Shown: in pieces, positions 54,520-63,127 of the stretch | Layout: every line of letters begins with the position of its first letter | Numbering within the stretch: the first letter of the stretch is position 1 | Assembly (NCBI GenBank): GCA_045635745.1 | Contig: JAZTWG010000002.1 | Location: 1-64,000, forward strand | DNA: 64,000 nucleotides | Source of the DNA: SIG78 sp045635745 | GTDB taxonomy: Bacteria > Verrucomicrobiota > Lentisphaeria > Victivallales > Victivallaceae | Reading direction: 5' to 3' | Position numbers and translations under genes: made by a program | Notes under the pieces: generated by a model | Told to the model about the DNA's origin: nothing | Seen by the model: the letters and a program-made list of their open reading frames with translations, nothing else | Databases searched by the model: none

Positions 54520-56637
54520 TTATTTTGCGGATTTTTTCCGGAAGTTTCCGGACGCTTTTTCCACAATGTAGACCTGTACCCGGGAAGTGCGGGGGATGTT
54601 GAATTTCTGATCCTGAATCAAAAACTCATAACCTCCGTTGTCGGATGGTGTTAGCGCAAGATCCACCGTGCCGCTGCCGGTTATGCTCAAAGTGTTGTGC
54701 ATGGCGCCGCCGGTGAGGCCGGGCAGCCGGCCGGTCAGACTCTGGAATACTTTGCTGCGGACTTTTTGTGAACTCTTGCGGAATTTTTCGATCGGCATAA
54801 TGCTTTGCAGCGATTCAAGACCGTTGGCGCAATCTTTCAACGGTTTGCCGAAATCCAGCCTTACAATGCGGTTGATGCCGTAGGCTGCTGCTGTATCGCG
54901 CAAAGGATATATCGCCTGATTATTGCAGTTCAAGAGATACATTTCGTGTGCCTGCGGCAGCATTATCGCGGCCACCGGATTGATAATATTGCCGCCGTAG
55001 ATCACTGCATACACCCGTTCCGGAGCGGCGCCGGAACGGAGAAAGATTCCGCAGATAACAGTTATCAATAGAGCCAAAGCAATGAGAAAATGTTTGTGAA
55101 TACGGGTTTGCAGCAGCCACAGCAGACTCAACAGCCAGAGCACTGCCGCTATCCACGATATGTGCATGACCGGACTTGCAGTTGTCCAGTTGCAGAAAAA
55201 TTCGGCGCACCGGCAGATATATTCCAGCATAAAATCAAGCAGATTGTTCCACAGCCATTGCGGATGCACAAAAATCATTTTACCCATCGAGCAGATGAAA
55301 AGCGGCAGCAATACCGGCAATATCAGAAAGTTTATCAGCATGCTTCCTGCAAAAATAATATCCTGAAACAGCAACACCAGCGGCATCGAAGCCAATGCCG
55401 CGGTCAGCGAAAATATCAGACCGCCGACCACAAAAAGTTTAATCCGGTCATGAATCCTGCAGAAAAAGTTCTGCTGGCCCAGCAGCTTTGCCGGGCTGCA
55501 CGAAACGGCTGTTATTTCACCGGTGCGCTCAATGGAAACTATCAGACACGCTGTGATGACAAAACTGTAAATAAAACCCGCATCGATGAGGTAATACGGA
55601 TTCACCAGCAGAAAAAATGCACAAATCAACGATAAAAATTCCAGCGGATTTATCTTGAGGTACATCGAACGGAAAAATTCCATCCCGATCACCATACAGA
55701 ATGCCCGCATCGCCGGAGCATTGCCGCCTGCCGCAAGAACGTAGATCAGCAGCGTGCAGTTCAACAGCCAGTGCCATATCAGCGGCAGCGGTCTTGCCAG
55801 CAGCAGTATCAGGCCGGCTAAAACTCCGATATGCAGTCCGCTGATGCTGAAAAGGTGCGATATGCCGACGGCATTGAACGATTTTACAGTTGCCGGGGGC
55901 AGCCGGGAGCGCATGCCCAGCGTTACTGCCGATAATATCGCCCGGTGTTCGGAGTTTTCGATGCCCTGTTCCAGCCTTTTGACCGCCTGCCGGACTTTGC
56001 GGGTAAGGAGCGAAAGATGTTTGCCGTATCCATCCGGCGGATCGACCGTCTGGAGCGATTCAACAACTACTCTGCCGGTGAGTTTATTGCGCTGCAAGTA
56101 GTTGAAATAACCGTTGTTCTGAATACTTTTGCTTACGTTGCGCCACTTGCCGTTTTTATCGGCTTTGAAGAATGCCGCGCTGTTCTGCCAGGTGTAAAAA
56201 TTGCCGGATATAAGATAATTGCAATTCAGGTCCACCCCGGGATTGATAAGTTTGTGCGGAAAGTAAAGCTGAACCTTCCCGAGATCAGGGCCTTTGATGA
56301 TTTCGGCATTGACGGTATAAGGTACGGTATCATCCGGATTGATCGCCGGACCTTGTGCGCGGGGGTCGATTATTCTGACTGTAGCATTTTCCAAGCGCTG
56401 ATTGCGGACGTTGCTCTGAGAGGAAACGGTATGAAACGTGAAAACTCCGCCCAGAGTCAACGCCAAAAGCAGTATGATTACTTCTCGGAAAAGTCTGAAA
56501 TACAGCAATCCGCCCAGCAGAAGTACCGCCACTGCCAATGCGGCAAATTTTCCGGGCATATCCAGAAACCAGATCGCGGAACAAACTATGCCGGTAATGT
56601 ATAAATAATTGCGGTGAAAGTGTTTCCGTAACGACAT
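54520..56637 (-). CDS. comEC: ComEC/Rec2 DNA-uptake channel with degenerate beta-lactamase domain
   Basis: Inner-membrane channel for DNA uptake in natural transformation, about 705 residues. It has an N-terminal membrane pair, an OB-like domain (ISGNFYTWQNSAAFF), then the competence domain with AVGISHLFSISGLHIGVLAG and about eight membrane segments. The C-terminal region after about residue 555 resembles the metallo-beta-lactamase domain. However, where THPDxDHxGG is expected it reads RLDFGKPLKDCANGL, with no histidines, so metal binding is lost. The start is uncertain: ATG 56637 or TTG 56676, neither with a clear ribosome binding site. Confidence 0.85.
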   Translation of the reverse strand: MSLRKHFHRNYLYITGIVCSAIWFLDMPGKFAALAVAVLLLGGLLYFRLFREVIILLLALTLGGVFTFHTVSSQSNVRNQRLENATVRIIDPRAQGPAINPDDTVPYTVNAEIIKGPDLGKVQLYFPHKLINPGVDLNCNYLISGNFYTWQNSAAFFKADKNGKWRNVSKSIQNNGYFNYLQRNKLTGRVVVESLQTVDPPDGYGKHLSLLTRKVRQAVKRLEQGIENSEHRAILSAVTLGMRSRLPPATVKSFNAVGISHLFSISGLHIGVLAGLILLLARPLPLIWHWLLNCTLLIYVLAAGGNAPAMRAFCMVIGMEFFRSMYLKINPLEFLSLICAFFLLVNPYYLIDAGFIYSFVITACLIVSIERTGEITAVSCSPAKLLGQQNFFCRIHDRIKLFVVGGLIFSLTAALASMPLVLLFQDIIFAGSMLINFLILPVLLPLFICSMGKMIFVHPQWLWNNLLDFMLEYICRCAEFFCNWTTASPVMHISWIAAVLWLLSLLWLLQTRIHKHFLIALALLITVICGIFLRSGAAPERVYAVIYGGNIINPVAAIMLPQAHEMYLLNCNNQAIYPLRDTAAAYGINRIVRLDFGKPLKDCANGLESLQSIMPIEKFRKSSQKVRSKVFQSLTGRLPGLTGGAMHNTLSITGSGTVDLALTPSDNGGYEFLIQDQKFNIPRTSRVQVYIVEKASGNFRKKSAK

Positions 56638-56687
56638 TTTTTTTAATCTGTTTTTCGGTATTCTGCTTGATGTCAATTGGCGGATGA

Positions 56688-56727
56688 TAAAAAAACCGCC
56701 CGTATTCCTTAAAAAATATCGGGCGGC
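56688..56727 (-). terminator. Terminator after the ceramidase-like gene
   Basis: On the minus strand ATATCGGGCGG reversed pairs as a 10-bp CCGCCCG-core stem (56696-56705 with 56717-56726), followed by a T-run. Confidence 0.85.
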
Positions 56728-56745
56728 TTGCAGTTTTTCAACAGA

Positions 56746-58083
56746 TTACTTGTTGAGCAGTTCGATCGCTCCGGCGATCATTGCTTCGCCCACGGTGGGG
56801 TCGGCAAGTCCGCGCGACGGACTGGTTTCGTAACCGCCGTTGCCGTAGTTGCCGGGCAGACCGACATAACCGATTTCGCCCATGCCCAGTGCCGCCAGCA
56901 CGGTCATCGGGTAACGGGAGGCTTTGCGGATGGCAATACCCAGTTCCACAAAAGGTTCTGCCGGCAGCGAAACGATCGCCAGGTCTTTGTTGAAGGCGAT
57001 TACGATCTGCTGCTCCATGCGTTTGGTTGTTATGGGGTTGTCGCGGCATGCCAGCAGGCGTTCGGCAAAGTATTTCTTGACGAACGGTACGCCGCGGGCG
57101 ATATCTTCGCTGGTAAAGTCGCGGCCGTCTTCCATAACGGCATCTTTGTTTTCTTCGTAAACTTTTTTCGCTTCGTTATATTCAGCATCGGAGACCTGAT
57201 AGTAGGGCGCTTCAAATTCGCTCATATCGGTACGGATGCAGAGGTCATCCATTTTCTTGAAGCGGTACAGTGCCGACAGCAGCACTCCGGCATAGCCTTT
57301 GCCGATACGCACTGCTTCGGCGTAATCGGTCTGGCTTTCGCCGGTGGAAACATCAAAGTGATTGATGTTGCCCTGCGGAGCAATGATGGTCATAACGGGT
57401 ATATCGTAGCCCAGCTGGTACTGAATTTCTTTTTCCATTACACCCGGCCAGTCAGCGGAAACCCAGTCGCCGCCGATGGTATCGGTGTGGTTGGAGATAT
57501 TCGCCAGCATAAAGACCGCCTTGCCGTTCTGTTTGACCTGCATCATAATGATCTGCGGATCGGTGGTGCCTTCCGGATGGTCGATTTCCGGATTGAGTTT
57601 GCCGGGGTTGGTCAGGGTCTTGCCGTTTTTCATGATGTAGCGGCGGTTGAACGCCAGCGTGGTGCATTCGGTGGTGGCGGCATAAAGTTCAGCGGGGGCC
57701 AGCGATTTGACCGCCTGCTGCAGCGCACTGATGGTTTTGGCGGTAACACTGGCCATATATTCTTCATCGAAATCAGCGCCGAAAAGCTTGCTGGTGTAGG
57801 GGCCCGTATGCGTGTGGGTGCAGCAGTAAAGCGTATTGCCGGCCAGTTCGGGCAGAACTGCGTTGACCTTTTCGGCAATGCCATCCATTACCGCGCGGGC
57901 CATCAAGCAGAGATCGTAAGAAACGATCGCGGCGATTTTATCGCCGGTGCGGAAGGCCGCGGCTTTAACATTCAAGCGGTCAAGGGCACCTTTGTTGGGG
58001 CGGGGGTTGAAATAGCCGCACAGCGGGGCGCCGAGAGGGGGGGTGATGTCTTCGCGGGAAAAACCGAATTCCAGATTACTCAT
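56746..58083 (-). CDS. Neutral ceramidase N-terminal domain-like hydrolase
   Basis: A 445-residue protein with the N-terminal domain fold of neutral/alkaline ceramidases. It has FGFSREDITPPLGAPLCGY, CCTHTHTGP (zinc histidines), NISNHTDTIGG and IIAPQGNINHF. Such stand-alone domains are frequent in PVC and related bacteria and need not act on ceramide. No signal peptide, so apparently cytosolic. AAGGAG precedes the ATG by eight bases. The Nif11-like gene lies 115 bases upstream on the same strand. Confidence 0.85.
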   Translation of the reverse strand: MSNLEFGFSREDITPPLGAPLCGYFNPRPNKGALDRLNVKAAAFRTGDKIAAIVSYDLCLMARAVMDGIAEKVNAVLPELAGNTLYCCTHTHTGPYTSKLFGADFDEEYMASVTAKTISALQQAVKSLAPAELYAATTECTTLAFNRRYIMKNGKTLTNPGKLNPEIDHPEGTTDPQIIMMQVKQNGKAVFMLANISNHTDTIGGDWVSADWPGVMEKEIQYQLGYDIPVMTIIAPQGNINHFDVSTGESQTDYAEAVRIGKGYAGVLLSALYRFKKMDDLCIRTDMSEFEAPYYQVSDAEYNEAKKVYEENKDAVMEDGRDFTSEDIARGVPFVKKYFAERLLACRDNPITTKRMEQQIVIAFNKDLAIVSLPAEPFVELGIAIRKASRYPMTVLAALGMGEIGYVGLPGNYGNGGYETSPSRGLADPTVGEAMIAGAIELLNK

Positions 58084-58198
58084 GGTATATCTCCTTGTTG
58101 ATTATTTGTATATTCAAAACGGTTTATTTTATTGTTGATTATTAAGATACAGTAATAATTGATTTTTTCAAGTTCAGGCGCTTACAAAATGTGATTTT

Positions 58199-58405
58199 CT
58201 ATTTAACTTCTTCGGCGTTTTCGTACATATATTCCATAAATTCCTGAAAATTGAATTCGTATCCCAGGTCAGCGGCAAACGCCATAAAGGCATCGATCAC
58301 CTGTTCCTGTTCGGTGTACATTTTCTGGAAAGAGAGCGCTTTTTCCCGCAGAACCAGATCAGTTTCCAGAAGTTTATAAAGTTTTACGATATTTTCTTTG
58401 CTCAT
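58199..58405 (-). CDS. Nif11-like small protein (orphan)
   Basis: A 68-residue acidic helical protein. MSKENIVKLYKLLETDLVLR, then FAADLGYEFNFQEFMEYM, follows the Nif11 pattern (MSxExxxxFxxxLxxDxxLrek...A...GYeFt.eE). Nif11 domains serve as leader peptides of RiPP natural products, or occur alone in nitrogen-fixing and other bacteria. Here there is no GG cleavage site, no core peptide and no modification enzyme nearby. GGAG lies nine bases before the ATG, and a good promoter is present. The function is unknown. Confidence 0.65.
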   Translation of the reverse strand: MSKENIVKLYKLLETDLVLREKALSFQKMYTEQEQVIDAFMAFAADLGYEFNFQEFMEYMYENAEEVK

Positions 58406-58442
58406 AGCTCATCTCCGTTTAAGTGCTTATGATTACAAGCAT

Positions 58443-58471
58443 ACTATACCACCCGGCCGGCGTTTTTGCAA
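58443..58471 (-). promoter_or_regulatory. Putative promoter of the Nif11-like gene
   Basis: On the minus strand: TTGCAA (58466-58471), 17-bp spacer, TATAGT (58443-58448). Confidence 0.6.
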
Positions 58472-58632
58472 TAACTGTATGGCTCTTGAGCCGGAAAAAT
58501 TGTCCCTGCTGCGCAGAAATATTTGTATTTGGAAAAAAATGTGCTTTATTAACATGCGATCCAGGATTTACAACAGGGATATTCTGCCTGAAATAATGTA
58601 ATATACAGAAAAAAACTTTACCGGAGTTTGTT

Positions 58633-59586
58633 ATGTCTGATAAATCTTTTGAAACATTTTATTCCTCCCGTGCCGATAATTCCATGCAGCCGGCGCTTTT
58701 GCAGAAAGCCCGTTCGGAAGCTCCCCGTCCGCTGCTGGTGGCTTTGCATACCTGGAGCTGCGACCGCTATACCTGTTCGTGGGAACTTTACCGCAGCTGC
58801 TGCGAAGTTCTGGACTGGCATTTGATTTATCCGGAGTTCCGCGGGCCGAACACCCGGCCGGAGGCTTGCGGTTCGGAGCTGGTGGTGCAGGATATTGTTT
58901 CAGCCATGGAATATGCCAAAAGCGTTTGCAATGTCGATCCTGACAAAGTTTATCTTGCCGGTGGTTCCGGCGGCGGGCATGCGGCGTTGCTGACTGCGGG
59001 GCGGTATCCGGAGTTGTGGACGGCTGTTTCCACCTGGTGCCCGATTTCTGATATCGCCATCTGGCACCGGGAGTGCGAAAATCATTGCCGGGTGTACCAC
59101 GACCATATAGAACTGGTGTGCGGCGGCGATCCGTGGCAGGATGAGAACGCCCGGGCAGAAGCGGCCAAACGCTCGCCGGCAACTTATTTGGCCGGAGCTG
59201 AAAAAAAGACGATAATTGATATAAGTACCGGTATTCACGATGGTCATGCCGGAAGTGTGCCGATAAGTCATGCATTCCGGGCATTCAATCTGATGTGCGC
59301 CCCCGGGGATCGTTTCAGCGAAAGCGATATAGATTTTATGGTGAAAAACGAAGCTATCCCGGCCGGACTTCAATATCGCGGCGAAGCCGAACCCTCGTTT
59401 GAGGAGCGTGCCATTCTGCTGCGGCGGGTTTCCGGTAATGTGCGTATAACGATTTTTGAAGGTGCGCATAACATTCTGGGCGGTGCGGCATGTGCGTGGC
59501 TTGCCAATCAGCTTGAACCTTTGAAACCTGACTGGCGGGTGTGCGGCAAATGTGTACTCAGCAATGATTCGGAATTGACTCATTGA
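58633..59586 (+). CDS. Alpha/beta hydrolase, prolyl-oligopeptidase-like
   Basis: A 317-residue serine hydrolase. LLVALHTWSC forms the oxyanion region and LAGGSGGGHAALLT the nucleophile elbow. The acid/His residues are probably in the ISTGIHDGHAGS and FEGAHN stretches. VDPDKVYLAGGSGGGH is typical of S9/acetyl-esterase families. No signal peptide. CGGAG precedes the ATG by seven bases. It is followed 22 bases later by a metallophosphoesterase, likely the same operon. Confidence 0.82.
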   Translation: MSDKSFETFYSSRADNSMQPALLQKARSEAPRPLLVALHTWSCDRYTCSWELYRSCCEVLDWHLIYPEFRGPNTRPEACGSELVVQDIVSAMEYAKSVCNVDPDKVYLAGGSGGGHAALLTAGRYPELWTAVSTWCPISDIAIWHRECENHCRVYHDHIELVCGGDPWQDENARAEAAKRSPATYLAGAEKKTIIDISTGIHDGHAGSVPISHAFRAFNLMCAPGDRFSESDIDFMVKNEAIPAGLQYRGEAEPSFEERAILLRRVSGNVRITIFEGAHNILGGAACAWLANQLEPLKPDWRVCGKCVLSNDSELTH

Positions 59587-59608
59587 GTGTTGTGAAAGGG
59601 TGTTTATT

Positions 59609-60904
59609 ATGGGTGAGCTTAAAAAAGATGCTCCGGTGTTGAAAATCGGTATCGTAAGCGACAGTCAATGTTATGATGTCCGTGAAGACTGGGGTATGAG
59701 CAATCTTGCTGATGCACTCAAGCTGCTGGCAGAGAAAAAACCTGAAATGCTTATTATGCCCGGCGATCTGGCCGATCTGGGGGATTACCCCGGGGCGTTC
59801 ACACTCTACCGGGAGTTGTGCCGGGAATATTTCCCCGATAAAGAAGTTCTGCATATAGCCTGTGCCGGCAATCACGATCTCTGGACTCGGGAACGGGGAG
59901 CAAATCTGGAAGCGCCTTTCAAACGCTTCTGCGAAGGGTTGGGCCTGCCGGTGGAAAACCCCTGCCATACGATAGTAAAAGGTTATGATTTTATTACACT
60001 GTCGGAAAATATCAACTGCAACTATACCCCCGAACTTATTGATTCACTTGCCCGTGAACTGGAAATTGCCGCCGCGCGCGACAGTAAAAAGCCCATATTT
60101 GTAATATCGCACTTTCCGCCCCGCGGTACCATGTCCGGCAGTATCGGTAAATCCGGCCGGGATTCTCTGCGGGAGCTTTTCAATAAATACCCGCAGGTGA
60201 TTTCCATATCCGGCCACACCCATTATCCGCTGGAAGATGAACGCTGTATCTGGCAGGGCGAATTTACTGCATTTACCTGTTCCACATTAAGCTACGGCTG
60301 TGTTGAAGAGCGACCGTTCAACAGCTGCAACAGTATATTGCCATTCGGCAGAGAAGTTGCACAGGCACTCTATATGGAAGTCTTTGCCGATCATGTGGAA
60401 ATCCATCGTTACAATGTAACGGATCGCCGGGAAATCAAACCCGGTAAAGTGTGGAATTTTGCCTTGCCGTATGATCCGGCAAATCCGGAGTATTCTGTAA
60501 GCCGGCGCGCTGAAAAGCGTACTGCCCCTGTATTCTCCGATGATGCCGGATTGGTGCTGCGTTACGATTACGGATTTGTCTACGCGGTCTTTGATGCGGC
60601 TGAACACGAAGATCTGGTGCAGTTTTACCGCATCGAAGCGGCGCGGCAGGATGCCGATGGTGTTTATCGGGTGGTGAAAAGTGCGGATTATGTATCAGAC
60701 TTTTACCGGCTGAAAGCCAATCAGTCCCGACGTATGTTTTTCAAGCTGCCGCACGATATGTTTATTGCCGGGGAAAAACACCGGATCAGCATTTATGCCA
60801 TTGAGTCATTCGGTAAGACCAGCGCGCCGCTGACCATAGAGCGGGTGATTCCGCCGGATTGGCGCTTCAGAGAGATCGAAGCGGATGCTATGCCGCAAGA
60901 GTGA
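59609..60904 (+). CDS. Cytosolic metallophosphoesterase
   Basis: A 431-residue calcineurin-like phosphoesterase. Metal motifs: GIVSDSQCYD (Gln in the usual His position), MPGDLADLGD, CAGNHDLW, VISHFPP and SGHTHYP. The C-terminal part (about 280-431) is beta-rich, with a possible fibronectin-like fold. The SQCYD variant of the first motif occurs in other family members. No signal peptide. ATG 59609 follows AAAGGG by eight bases. Confidence 0.83.
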   Translation: MGELKKDAPVLKIGIVSDSQCYDVREDWGMSNLADALKLLAEKKPEMLIMPGDLADLGDYPGAFTLYRELCREYFPDKEVLHIACAGNHDLWTRERGANLEAPFKRFCEGLGLPVENPCHTIVKGYDFITLSENINCNYTPELIDSLARELEIAAARDSKKPIFVISHFPPRGTMSGSIGKSGRDSLRELFNKYPQVISISGHTHYPLEDERCIWQGEFTAFTCSTLSYGCVEERPFNSCNSILPFGREVAQALYMEVFADHVEIHRYNVTDRREIKPGKVWNFALPYDPANPEYSVSRRAEKRTAPVFSDDAGLVLRYDYGFVYAVFDAAEHEDLVQFYRIEAARQDADGVYRVVKSADYVSDFYRLKANQSRRMFFKLPHDMFIAGEKHRISIYAIESFGKTSAPLTIERVIPPDWRFREIEADAMPQE

Positions 60905-60942
60905 ATTTTGGCAAATTGGTAAAAATTTTCAACAAAAAGCTA

Positions 60943-60971
60943 TTTACGGATCCCGTTTCAAGGAGTATAGT
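60943..60971 (+). promoter_or_regulatory. Putative promoter of GNAT-M28 pair
   Basis: TTTACG (60943-60948), 17-bp spacer, TATAGT (60966-60971). Confidence 0.45.
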
Positions 60972-61011
60972 AAATGGTCTGATATAATCTTAAAACAACG
61001 GAGTTTCTGCT

Positions 61012-61491
61012 ATGATAATGCGAGAATACCGCCCCGGAGACCTTGAAGCTGTAATGAATATTGCCAATGCCGGCTGGCGTGAGATACGCAAGATGTCCCG
61101 CGCCGCTCTGGGCGACAGGATCGCGGATATGATGAATCCCGCCGGCGACGCAGAAAGCAAAGGCTTGCAGGTGAAAGCACAGATCGACAGCGGCAATTAT
61201 GGCATAGCTGTCTGTGAACACGATAACAAGATAGTCGGCTTTATTACCTATAAAACAGATGGTATATTCGGCGAAATATGCAACAATGCCGCCATAACCG
61301 GCAGCGGTTTGAAAGGTATCGGGCAGACCATGTATAAATTTGTGCTGGAAAAATTCCGTGCCTCGCAGGTAAAAGTAGTCAAAGTCACTACCGGCATGGA
61401 TTACGCACACGCTCCCGCACGCAAAGCTTACGAGCGGGCCGGATTTACCAGACACCTTGACTCTACTACCTATTATATGGAGCTTGATTGA
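61012..61491 (+). CDS. GNAT family N-acetyltransferase
   Basis: A 159-residue acetyltransferase with the fold of the GNAT family. REYRPGDLEAVMNIANAGW opens it, VGFITYK forms the central strand, ITGSGLKGIGQTMYK is the acetyl-CoA loop (Q/RxxGxG/A form, here GLKGIG) and ARKAYERAGF closes it. The acceptor is unknown. CGGAG lies nine bases before the ATG. Its stop abuts the start of the M28 peptidase gene, so both are translated from one message. Confidence 0.85.
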   Translation: MIMREYRPGDLEAVMNIANAGWREIRKMSRAALGDRIADMMNPAGDAESKGLQVKAQIDSGNYGIAVCEHDNKIVGFITYKTDGIFGEICNNAAITGSGLKGIGQTMYKFVLEKFRASQVKVVKVTTGMDYAHAPARKAYERAGFTRHLDSTTYYMELD

Positions 61492-62667
61492 ATGATGAAT
61501 GAACTGATCAAAAATATTGAAAAGCATTTGCAGGAAATCTGTCTGGTCCCCAGCCGTCATGTTGGTTCGCCGGGGGTGAAAGCTGCTGCTGACTATATTG
61601 AAAAGAGTTTCCGCGAGCTCGGCTACACGGATGTAAAGCAGGAAGCCTTTCCTACTACCGGATGGGATTTTCGAGGTATGGTCTTTGCCGATTTGGATAA
61701 TGCCTGCTGCGAGGTTCCTGGGGCGCTGCCATGTTTTTTCTCGCAAAGCTGCAATGTCTCCGGCGTGCCGGTATGGCTGACAGATAGTGATCTGGCGGAT
61801 TTATCCCGGATTGAGGTTAAAAACAAACTTTGTGTTGTGGAGTTTTTCAGCGAGGCCGCAGATATAAAAGGGCGCAATGGTGTGGCTGAAGAACTGGACC
61901 GGCGCGGTGCTGCTGCCGCGGTTTTTATCAGCGATGCCACTTATCACACCACCTGTGCTGCAAGTACCAAGATCCAGCGTTCGCCCGACTTGAAAACTCT
62001 GGGGACGGCGGTGGTATCCGAAGAGGGAGCGTATTATCTGGCGCGCAACCGGCAGCACCGCTATAAGCTTTTTATTGATGGCAACACTTTTAAAAACAGT
62101 TCGTATAACGTTGTCGCCATCCGGCCGGGTACCGGCAGTAAACGGGTCATTTTCGGTTCTCACCACGATGGAGCCCCCATCGGGCAGGCTGCCTGCGACA
62201 ATGCTTCCGGTGTGGCATGTGTTATTGAACTGGCGCGTCTGCTCAAAGATGAATTTCCGGAGTGGACATTTGAATTTGTATCGTTTGATGCCGAAGAGTA
62301 CTGCATCAATCCCGGTTATCCCGCCGGCAGCGAAGCGTATGTAAGAGATCACGCCGATCGCAAGTGGGAGTTTTTTATGAACTTCGACAGCGTGGGGATC
62401 GCCTGGGCGGAGGATGTGCTGCATGTCGGGCGCAAAGAAAATCTCAAAGAGTTTACAACCTGCTACCCGGTACTGCCGATCAAGCTTGCCGGCGATGACC
62501 GGAATTTTGATAAGCTTGCGATTCCGACATTCTGGTTCAACAGTCATGCGAAATTCAAAGATTTTCATACTCCGCTGGATACCATCGGCACGCTGGATAT
62601 GAACAAGCTCGCCCGGTGCGTGATCGAAGCGCAAAACATTCTGAAGCAGTTATTCAGTGGTCAATAA
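61492..62667 (+). CDS. Peptidase M28 family aminopeptidase
   Basis: Zinc-dependent exopeptidase of 391 residues. Metal ligands and the catalytic residue are visible: His in FGSHHDGAP, Asp in CDNASGVA, Glu-Glu in FDAEEYC, Asp in NFDSVG and His in DFHTPLD. A PA-type insertion (VFISDATYHTTCAASTK) separates the catalytic halves. No signal peptide is seen, so it appears cytosolic. It ends about 150 bases before rpmF. Confidence 0.9.
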   Translation: MMNELIKNIEKHLQEICLVPSRHVGSPGVKAAADYIEKSFRELGYTDVKQEAFPTTGWDFRGMVFADLDNACCEVPGALPCFFSQSCNVSGVPVWLTDSDLADLSRIEVKNKLCVVEFFSEAADIKGRNGVAEELDRRGAAAAVFISDATYHTTCAASTKIQRSPDLKTLGTAVVSEEGAYYLARNRQHRYKLFIDGNTFKNSSYNVVAIRPGTGSKRVIFGSHHDGAPIGQAACDNASGVACVIELARLLKDEFPEWTFEFVSFDAEEYCINPGYPAGSEAYVRDHADRKWEFFMNFDSVGIAWAEDVLHVGRKENLKEFTTCYPVLPIKLAGDDRNFDKLAIPTFWFNSHAKFKDFHTPLDTIGTLDMNKLARCVIEAQNILKQLFSGQ

Positions 62668-62700
62668 GATAAAAAAATAACTCCTTATGCGCTTTTATAT

Positions 62701-62728
62701 TTGAAATTTTCAAAAAACGGGTTATATT
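62701..62728 (+). promoter_or_regulatory. Putative rpmF promoter
   Basis: TTGAAA (62701-62706), 16-bp spacer, TATATT (62723-62728); TATAAT also occurs at 62728-62733 but with a long spacer. About 80 bases of leader precede rpmF. Confidence 0.6.
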
Positions 62729-62815
62729 ATAATCTCTTGAATTGGACTTTTTGTAAAATTTAATTTGAAATATGTCTGTTCATTCAGTTGGATCAGACGA
62801 TAAGGAGATGAAAAA

Positions 62816-62995
62816 ATGGCAGTTCCGAAGAGAAAAACTTCCAAGATGAAGATCCGTAGCCGCAAGGCCGCCAACCGTTACGAAGGCGTTCAGGCAACTT
62901 TTTGCCAGAACTGCGGCGCTGCGGTAACCCCGCATCGTGCTTGCCTCAAGTGCGGCACTTACAAAGGTCAGAGTGTGGTTGACGCCGCCGAATAA
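62816..62995 (+). CDS. rpmF: 50S ribosomal protein L32
   Basis: Ribosomal protein of 59 residues beginning MAVPKRKTSKMKIRSRKAAN, with the zinc ribbon cysteines CQNCG and CLKCG. The C-terminus ends VVDAAE. AAGGAG lies eight bases before the ATG. It precedes plsX, the order usual in many bacteria. The gene is short but certain. Confidence 0.97.
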   Translation: MAVPKRKTSKMKIRSRKAANRYEGVQATFCQNCGAAVTPHRACLKCGTYKGQSVVDAAE

Positions 62996-63025
62996 GCGAT
63001 TTTCGAGCTTAAAACTGACCGGAAT

Positions 63026-63080
63026 CGCCTGAATTTTCCATATGGGGAGTCCCCCCGGCGGCGGAAGATTCAGGCGTTTT
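63026..63080 (+). terminator. Long hairpin between rpmF and plsX
   Basis: CGCCTGAAT (63026-63034) pairs with ATTCAGGCG (63068-63076), extended by TTTCC with GGAAG, and an inner GGGG/CCCC hairpin caps it. Four T follow. It could be a terminator or an attenuator that sets plsX expression relative to rpmF. Confidence 0.7.
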
Positions 63081-63127
63081 GCGTAAAAAGACCTTGAGTA
63101 ACTGAAAACAGGAAAAGCAAAAGCGTT

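Noticed and set aside
56728..58101. 457-codon plus-strand frame opposite the ceramidase-like gene
   Set aside because: Antisense shadow; the minus-strand protein has clear zinc-site motifs and a strong ribosome binding site.
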